The notes under the pieces are model-generated. The model was given only the letters and a program-made list of their open reading frames with translations. It ran no database searches and was not told the DNA's origin. 60,287 nucleotides of DNA from assembly GCA_003278065.1 (NCBI GenBank), contig QCHE01000007.1:1-60287 (forward strand), written 5' to 3'. Of the stretch, positions 56,336-60,287 are shown in pieces. The position numbers and the translations under genes are program-made. How positions within the stretch are numbered: position 1 is the first letter of the stretch; every line of letters starts with the position of its first letter. Source of the DNA: Pelagibacteraceae bacterium AG-390-O04. GTDB taxonomy: Bacteria > Pseudomonadota > Alphaproteobacteria > Pelagibacterales > Pelagibacteraceae.

Positions 56336-57266
56336 AGAATTAAAGATATTACTATCTGCACCCAGAGGTTTTTGTGCTGGCGTCGAAAGAGCAATAGAAA
56401 TTGTTGAAAAATCAATCCAGAAGTATGGTGCTCCAGTCTATGTTCGTCACGAAATAGTTCATAATAAATTTGTAGTTGATGATTTAAAAAGTAAAGGGGC
56501 TATCTTTGTAGAAGAACTTGAGGAGATAGAGGATAAATCAAGACCAGTTATTTTTTCAGCACATGGTGTTCCGAAAAAAATACCAGAAGATGCGAAGGGC
56601 TATAATATGACTTATGTTGATGCTACATGTCCTTTAGTATCAAAAGTGCATAGAGAGGCTGAGAGTCTACATAGAGCTGGTTATCATTTAATTTTAATTG
56701 GACATCAAAACCATCCTGAGGTCATTGGCACAATGGGTCAATTACCTAAAGGATCTATTGATCTTATTCAAAATGAAGATGATGCAAAAAAATATAACAC
56801 TGAAAATAAAAAAATTTCTTATGTCACTCAAACGACGCTGTCTGTTGATGATACAAGAGACATAATCAAAATATTAAAAGATAGATTTCCTAAAATCAAA
56901 GAACCTGCAAAAGAGGATATTTGTTATGCCACAACTAATAGACAGATGGCTGTTAAAAATATAGCAAAAGAGTGTGATTTATTTTTTGTAATTGGTAGTA
57001 GAAATTCATCTAATTCAGTCAGATTAGTAGAAGTTGCTAAAAAATCTGGGTGTATAAATTCTCAATTAATCCATTCACAAAGTAAAATTCCATTCGATTT
57101 AATCGAAAAGTCAAATACAATTGGTATTTCTTCTGGTGCATCAGCACCTGAAATCTTAGTTGATAATTTTATAAATGAGTTAAAAAATAGATTTACAGTA
57201 ATTATAGATGAAGTAGAAATCATCAAAGAAGATGTGGTTTTCAAAGTTCCAAAAAAATTAAATTAA
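56325..57266 (+). CDS. ispH: 4-hydroxy-3-methylbut-2-enyl diphosphate reductase
   Basis: A 313-residue LytB/IspH. The three Cys that bind the iron-sulfur cluster lie in RGFCAGVERA, DATCPLVSKVH and DICYATTNRQMAV. GHQNHPEVIGTMGQ and GISSGASAPEILV are conserved. It gives IPP and DMAPP in the last MEP step. I chose the ATG at 56325 over a TTG three codons upstream. Its start lies inside the blh 3' end, linking isoprenoid supply to retinal synthesis. Confidence 0.97.
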   Translation: MKNKELKILLSAPRGFCAGVERAIEIVEKSIQKYGAPVYVRHEIVHNKFVVDDLKSKGAIFVEELEEIEDKSRPVIFSAHGVPKKIPEDAKGYNMTYVDATCPLVSKVHREAESLHRAGYHLILIGHQNHPEVIGTMGQLPKGSIDLIQNEDDAKKYNTENKKISYVTQTTLSVDDTRDIIKILKDRFPKIKEPAKEDICYATTNRQMAVKNIAKECDLFFVIGSRNSSNSVRLVEVAKKSGCINSQLIHSQSKIPFDLIEKSNTIGISSGASAPEILVDNFINELKNRFTVIIDEVEIIKEDVVFKVPKKLN

Positions 57267-57267
57267 A

Positions 57268-58233
57268 ATGGCTGTTTATACAAAAATAAGTAAAAGAGAA
57301 GTTTCATATATTAATAAGAAATTTGAAGTAGAAAAAATTATTAACTTTAAAGGTATCAAGCAAGGAATCGAAAATACAAATTATTTATTAAAATCAAGAA
57401 ATAATAAATTTATACTTACAATTTTTGAAAAAAGAGTTTCTCAAAAAGAGATTCCATTTTTTATGAAATTAATGGACCACCTCAATAATTTAAAAATTAA
57501 TTGTCCAAAACCTCTTAAAAATAAAAATGGAAATTATCTAATAAGAATAAAAAATAAATCAGCTTGTATAGTTTCTTTTCTGGATGGAAAAGATAAAAAA
57601 AAACTTAATTTAAAAAATTGTTTTGATGTAGGAAAAATAATTGCCCAAATACATTTATCATCAAAAAGAATTAAACTTTATAGAAAAAATTCTATGAGTA
57701 TTAAGAATCTAAATCCATTATTGAATAGTATCAAATTTAAATCAAAGAAATTTGTAAATGTAGAAAAATTTTTAAAAAATAATTTTAAAGATATAAAAAA
57801 GAAATGGCCAAATAAACTACCTTCTGGAATAATTCATGGAGATTTATTTATAGATAATATTTTTTTTAAAAATAACAAATTGTCGGGAATAATTGATTTT
57901 TACTTTGCTGCTAATGATTATTTTATGTATGAAATTGCTATTTGTGTTAATGCTCTATGTTTTGATAAGAAAAAATCAAAATTTTTAATCAATAAAAAGA
58001 AAGTAAAAAATTTAATCAAAGGCTATCAAAGTATTAAAAAAATTTCAGTAAAAGAAAAAAAATCACTAAATGTTTTGTGTCGTGGTGCAGCGATGAGGTA
58101 CTTTTTGACTAGACTTTATGATTATACTAATACTCCAAAAACAGCTTTAATAAAAATTAAAGATCCTCGAGAATATTATCAAAAGTTAGTAACACATAAT
58201 AATTTAAAAACTTATAAGGATTACATAAGTTAA
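57268..58233 (+). CDS. thrB: Homoserine kinase (ThrB, APH-like fold)
   Basis: A 321-residue kinase of the aminoglycoside-phosphotransferase-like ThrB type common in alphaproteobacteria. IKQGIENTNYLLKSRNNKFILTIFEKRV is the N-lobe. The catalytic loop is GIIHGDLFIDNIFF, followed by GIIDFYFAANDYFMYEIAI (the DFG-like metal site). It phosphorylates homoserine for threonine synthesis; thrC is encoded about 1 kb on. It is 1 bp after ispH and shares 1 bp with rnhA. Confidence 0.93.
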   Translation: MAVYTKISKREVSYINKKFEVEKIINFKGIKQGIENTNYLLKSRNNKFILTIFEKRVSQKEIPFFMKLMDHLNNLKINCPKPLKNKNGNYLIRIKNKSACIVSFLDGKDKKKLNLKNCFDVGKIIAQIHLSSKRIKLYRKNSMSIKNLNPLLNSIKFKSKKFVNVEKFLKNNFKDIKKKWPNKLPSGIIHGDLFIDNIFFKNNKLSGIIDFYFAANDYFMYEIAICVNALCFDKKKSKFLINKKKVKNLIKGYQSIKKISVKEKKSLNVLCRGAAMRYFLTRLYDYTNTPKTALIKIKDPREYYQKLVTHNNLKTYKDYIS

Positions 58234-58655
58234 TGATTAAAATTTACACTGACGGTTCATGTATTGGAAATCCAGGCAAAGGTGGTTGGGCAGCAATAAT
58301 ATTAAATGAAGGGGAAAAAACTGAAATAAAAGGAAGTAAAAAAGATACTACAAATAATCAGATGGAATTATTAGCACCTATAGAGGCTCTTAAAAAAATT
58401 CCAAAAGGGAGCAAAGTTCAAATTTTTACTGACTCTAAATATGTAAAGTCTGGAATAACAGAGTGGATACACAATTGGAAAAAAAATGGATGGAAAACTG
58501 CAAACAAAAAAGAAGTAAGCAATAAAACACTTTGGACAGAACTAGATCTACTAAATAATGAGTTTGAAATAAGTTGGAACTGGGTAAAAGCCCATTCAAC
58601 CGATGAATTAAATAATGAAGTAGATTTACTTGCTAAAGATGCTGCCAACTTGTAG
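58233..58655 (+). CDS. rnhA: Ribonuclease HI
   Basis: A 140-residue RNase HI. The acidic catalytic set is visible as IYTDGSCIGNPGKGGWA (Asp), MELLAPIEAL (Glu), FTDSKYVKSGI (Asp) and NNEVDLLAKDAA (Asp). The basic handle region HNWKKNGWKTANKKEVSN is present. It degrades RNA in RNA-DNA hybrids. Overlaps thrB by 1 bp. thrB-rnhA-peroxiredoxin neighbours are typical for this group. Confidence 0.97.
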   Translation: MIKIYTDGSCIGNPGKGGWAAIILNEGEKTEIKGSKKDTTNNQMELLAPIEALKKIPKGSKVQIFTDSKYVKSGITEWIHNWKKNGWKTANKKEVSNKTLWTELDLLNNEFEISWNWVKAHSTDELNNEVDLLAKDAANL

Positions 58656-58681
58656 TTGGGCACCTGGCAACAGAACTGCCC
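58645..58681. terminator. Two adjacent hairpins in the rnhA / peroxiredoxin convergent gap
   Basis: CCAACT-TGT-AGTTGG (58645-58659) is a perfect 6-bp stem spanning the rnhA stop codon. GGGCA (58658-58662) and TGCCC (58677-58681) can form a second stem over 14 nt, sharing two bases with the first, so the two are alternative or partly exclusive. The stretch is markedly richer in G+C than its surroundings. No T-run follows directly on either strand. A bidirectional terminator or a small structured RNA are both possible. Confidence 0.4.
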
Positions 58682-58684
58682 TAC

Positions 58685-59173
58685 CTAGATTAGATTATTT
58701 AATAAGTTGTCTGCTGAAGTTAAACCACATTCTTTAGTTTCTTTTTCAACATGAATATTAACAATTGTGAAGTTTTCAATCACCATTAAATAACGATTTG
58801 ATCTAATTCCCATTCCTTTTGCATTACGATCAACTTCCGCGCCAATTGCTTTCGTAAATAATAAATATGGATCAGATAACATTTTAATTTTATCTCCAGT
58901 ATTATTAATCTCTCCCCAGCCATTCATCACATAAGGATCATTTACTGATAAACAAAATATATTTTCTATTCCTTTTGCTTTGATTTTATCTGCATTTGCT
59001 ACAAAGCCTGGTAAGTGAAGTTTGGAGCAAGTTGATGTAAATGCCCCAGGTAAACCAAACAAAACAACTTTACCATTACCAATCGTTTCTCTTAATTTAC
59101 TTTTTTGAGGCTCTCCATCAACAAGTTGAAAAATCTCTGTATCTGGTAATTGATCTTTTATTTTTAGTTTCAT
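58685..59173 (-). CDS. Peroxiredoxin (Prx5-like, AhpC/TSA superfamily)
   Basis: A 162-residue Prx5-type peroxiredoxin. VVLFGLPGAFTSTCSKLHLPGF holds the peroxidatic Cys49 with the PGAFTxxC signature. CLSVNDPYVMNGW and the late NRYLMVIENF...V are conserved. It reduces hydrogen peroxide and organic peroxides with thiols (thioredoxin or glutaredoxin as donor); trxB is in the window but far away. It overlaps the thrC stop by 4 bp, so it is second in a thrC-prx unit. Confidence 0.93.
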   Translation of the reverse strand: MKLKIKDQLPDTEIFQLVDGEPQKSKLRETIGNGKVVLFGLPGAFTSTCSKLHLPGFVANADKIKAKGIENIFCLSVNDPYVMNGWGEINNTGDKIKMLSDPYLLFTKAIGAEVDRNAKGMGIRSNRYLMVIENFTIVNIHVEKETKECGLTSADNLLNNLI

Positions 59174-60287
59174 ATCGAATTCATTACATAATTTTTAACT
59201 TTTTCAATATCATTAGCCAGAAGTTCAAATTTTTCTTTTCTGTCATTAACATATTTGAGACTTTCTGGTAAATTTTCAGTTTTTGAAATTGCATCTTCTA
59301 TTGCTTTTGGAAATTTGCATGGGTGTGCAGTTGATAATACAACACAATTTTTTCCCAATCCTAGTTTTCGCACAGCACCAATACCTACTGCAGTATGCGG
59401 ATCCACTACCATCTGATATTCATCATTGATAGTTTTTATCATTTCAACAGTTTCGTTTTCATCGAGCATTTCAGATATAAAATTCTTTTTGATTTTATCT
59501 AAGTCGTTTTTATCAATTTTATAAGTATTATTTTTTATTTCACCCATTACATCTTTTGTAACTTCTGAGTTACAATCTTTGACGTCGTATAAAAGCCTTT
59601 CAAAATTACTTGCTATTTGTATATCCATACTTGGTGTATTTGTTTCCTCAACTTTCTTTTGACTATAATCACCACCAGATATCGCCCTGTGAAGTATGTC
59701 ATTTTTATTTGTAGCTACGATTAGTTTATCAATTGGAAGACCTAGTTTTTTTGCTAAATAGCCAGCGTAAATATCACCAAAGTTTCCTGTTGGAACAGAA
59801 AAAGATAGTGGTTGGCCGTTTCCAATTTTAAAGTAAGCGTAAAAATAATACACCGATTGAGCAATAATTCTTGCCCAATTAATTGAATTTACACCCGACA
59901 TATTGATTGCTTTGGAAAATTTTTCGTCATTAAACATTGCTTTAACTAAATTTTGGCAATCGTCAAAATTACCCTCTACCGCAATGTTAAATACATTTTT
60001 CTCTTCATGAATTGTCATTAGTCTTCTTTGTACTGGTGAAATTTTATTGTTTGGATGTAATACAAAAACATTTAAATTGTTTTTTCCCTTTAAAGCATCT
60101 ATAGCAGCTGCACCAGTATCACCTGAAGTTGCTACTATTATGTTAATTTTTTTTTGATCACGTTCTAAATGGTATTGATAGAAATTGCCTATTAATTGCA
60201 TTGCGATATCTTTAAAAGCAAGCGTTGGGCCATGAAATAGTTCTAAAACTTTTAAATTTCCCAGATCTGAGATTTTTACAACATCAT
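59170..60287 (-). CDS. thrC: Threonine synthase, 5' end cut by window edge
   Basis: The frame runs open to the right edge, so the N-terminus is missing; at least 371 codons are here. The PLP lysine lies in FHGPTLAFKDIAMQL near the edge. ATSGDTGAAAIDALKG and FSVPTGNFGDIYAGYLAK are the phosphate-binding and active-site loops, and LSTAHPCKFPKAIEDA is the C-terminal signature. It turns O-phosphohomoserine into threonine; ThrB for the preceding step is at 57268. An in-frame ATG at 60201 is internal, since homology continues upstream of it. Confidence 0.96.
   Translation of the reverse strand, partial: DVVKISDLGNLKVLELFHGPTLAFKDIAMQLIGNFYQYHLERDQKKINIIVATSGDTGAAAIDALKGKNNLNVFVLHPNNKISPVQRRLMTIHEEKNVFNIAVEGNFDDCQNLVKAMFNDEKFSKAINMSGVNSINWARIIAQSVYYFYAYFKIGNGQPLSFSVPTGNFGDIYAGYLAKKLGLPIDKLIVATNKNDILHRAISGGDYSQKKVEETNTPSMDIQIASNFERLLYDVKDCNSEVTKDVMGEIKNNTYKIDKNDLDKIKKNFISEMLDENETVEMIKTINDEYQMVVDPHTAVGIGAVRKLGLGKNCVVLSTAHPCKFPKAIEDAISKTENLPESLKYVNDRKEKFELLANDIEKVKNYVMNSI

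Overview
The window is a dense, very A+T-rich stretch of a streamlined alphaproteobacterial chromosome. The best match is the SAR11 clade (Pelagibacterales). Evidence: Lys/Asn/Ile-rich proteins, intergenic gaps mostly of 0-60 bp, a CcrM-type GANTC methyltransferase, a bc1 operon, separately placed F0 genes with b and b' subunits, the mutY / DUF721 (dciA) / dsbA / smc neighbourhood, and a carotenoid-to-retinal cluster (crtI-crtB-crtY-blh) of the kind that supplies proteorhodopsin. I saw no phage, transposon, insertion sequence or CRISPR array. No gene-free stretch exceeds about 130 bp.

Layout. 1-1844: an edge-cut cell-wall amidase divergent from mlaA-mlaC (outer-membrane lipid asymmetry). 1860-7994 (minus strand): the macromolecular-synthesis unit yqeY-dnaG-rpoD, then tRNA-Val, a glycosyltransferase, an unknown membrane protein and a CAU-anticodon tRNA (probably Ile2). 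8121-12961: carA-carB-MOSC. 12954-14560: a 2OG-oxygenase-like protein and an ELM1-like protein. 14582-16714: trxB convergent with an aspartate aminotransferase. 16751-23630: uvrB, a pteridine-reductase-like SDR, a secreted hydrolase, folB, uvrC, pgsA. 23627-24509: ilvE with an apparent one-base frameshift. 24583-26990: a MarR regulator, an OmpR-type regulator and a histidine kinase, resembling petP-petR. 26968-33230: ubiK-like on the minus strand, then lgt, midA-like, pgeF, prs, rplY, pth, ychF. 33207-35763: petABC, cytochrome bc1. 35855-37641: trmL-hemF-greA. 37638-41555 (minus): a TPR protein, ispE, tRNA-Gln, the CCA-adding enzyme. 41568-44039: a family-4-like UDG, rnhB, ccrM. 44036-46153 (minus): mutY and a frameshifted FAD monooxygenase. 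46154-49618: dciA-like, dsbA-like, a short smc. 49634-51982: atpI-B-E-F'-F. 52022-58655: crtI-crtB-crtY-blh-ispH-thrB-rnhA. 58685-60287 (minus): thrC (edge-cut) and a peroxiredoxin.

How it fits together. Energy genes (bc1, F0 and retinal synthesis for a light-driven pump) lie near isoprenoid (ispE, ispH), haem (hemF) and quinone (ubiK-like, midA-like) genes. Replication and repair genes are numerous (dnaG, dciA, smc, uvrB, uvrC, mutY, UDG, rnhA, rnhB). Most genes sit in tight same-strand runs with 1-24 bp overlaps. Convergent pairs usually overlap at their 3' ends, three of them through a shared palindromic TTAA.

The items most worth a second look are these. (1) The ccrM promoter carries two GANTC sites, with a parS-like element upstream. 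(2) The SMC has no recognisable hinge and only about 800 residues. (3) DnaG has lost three of its four zinc ligands, and a family-4-type UDG lacks its Fe-S cysteines and motif His. (4) Two genes carry single-base frameshifts, each at a homopolymer. (5) tRNAs sit 1-9 nt from flanking ORFs. (6) The mutY and dciA start codons abut as CATATG. (7) A PTR1-like reductase lies close to folB.
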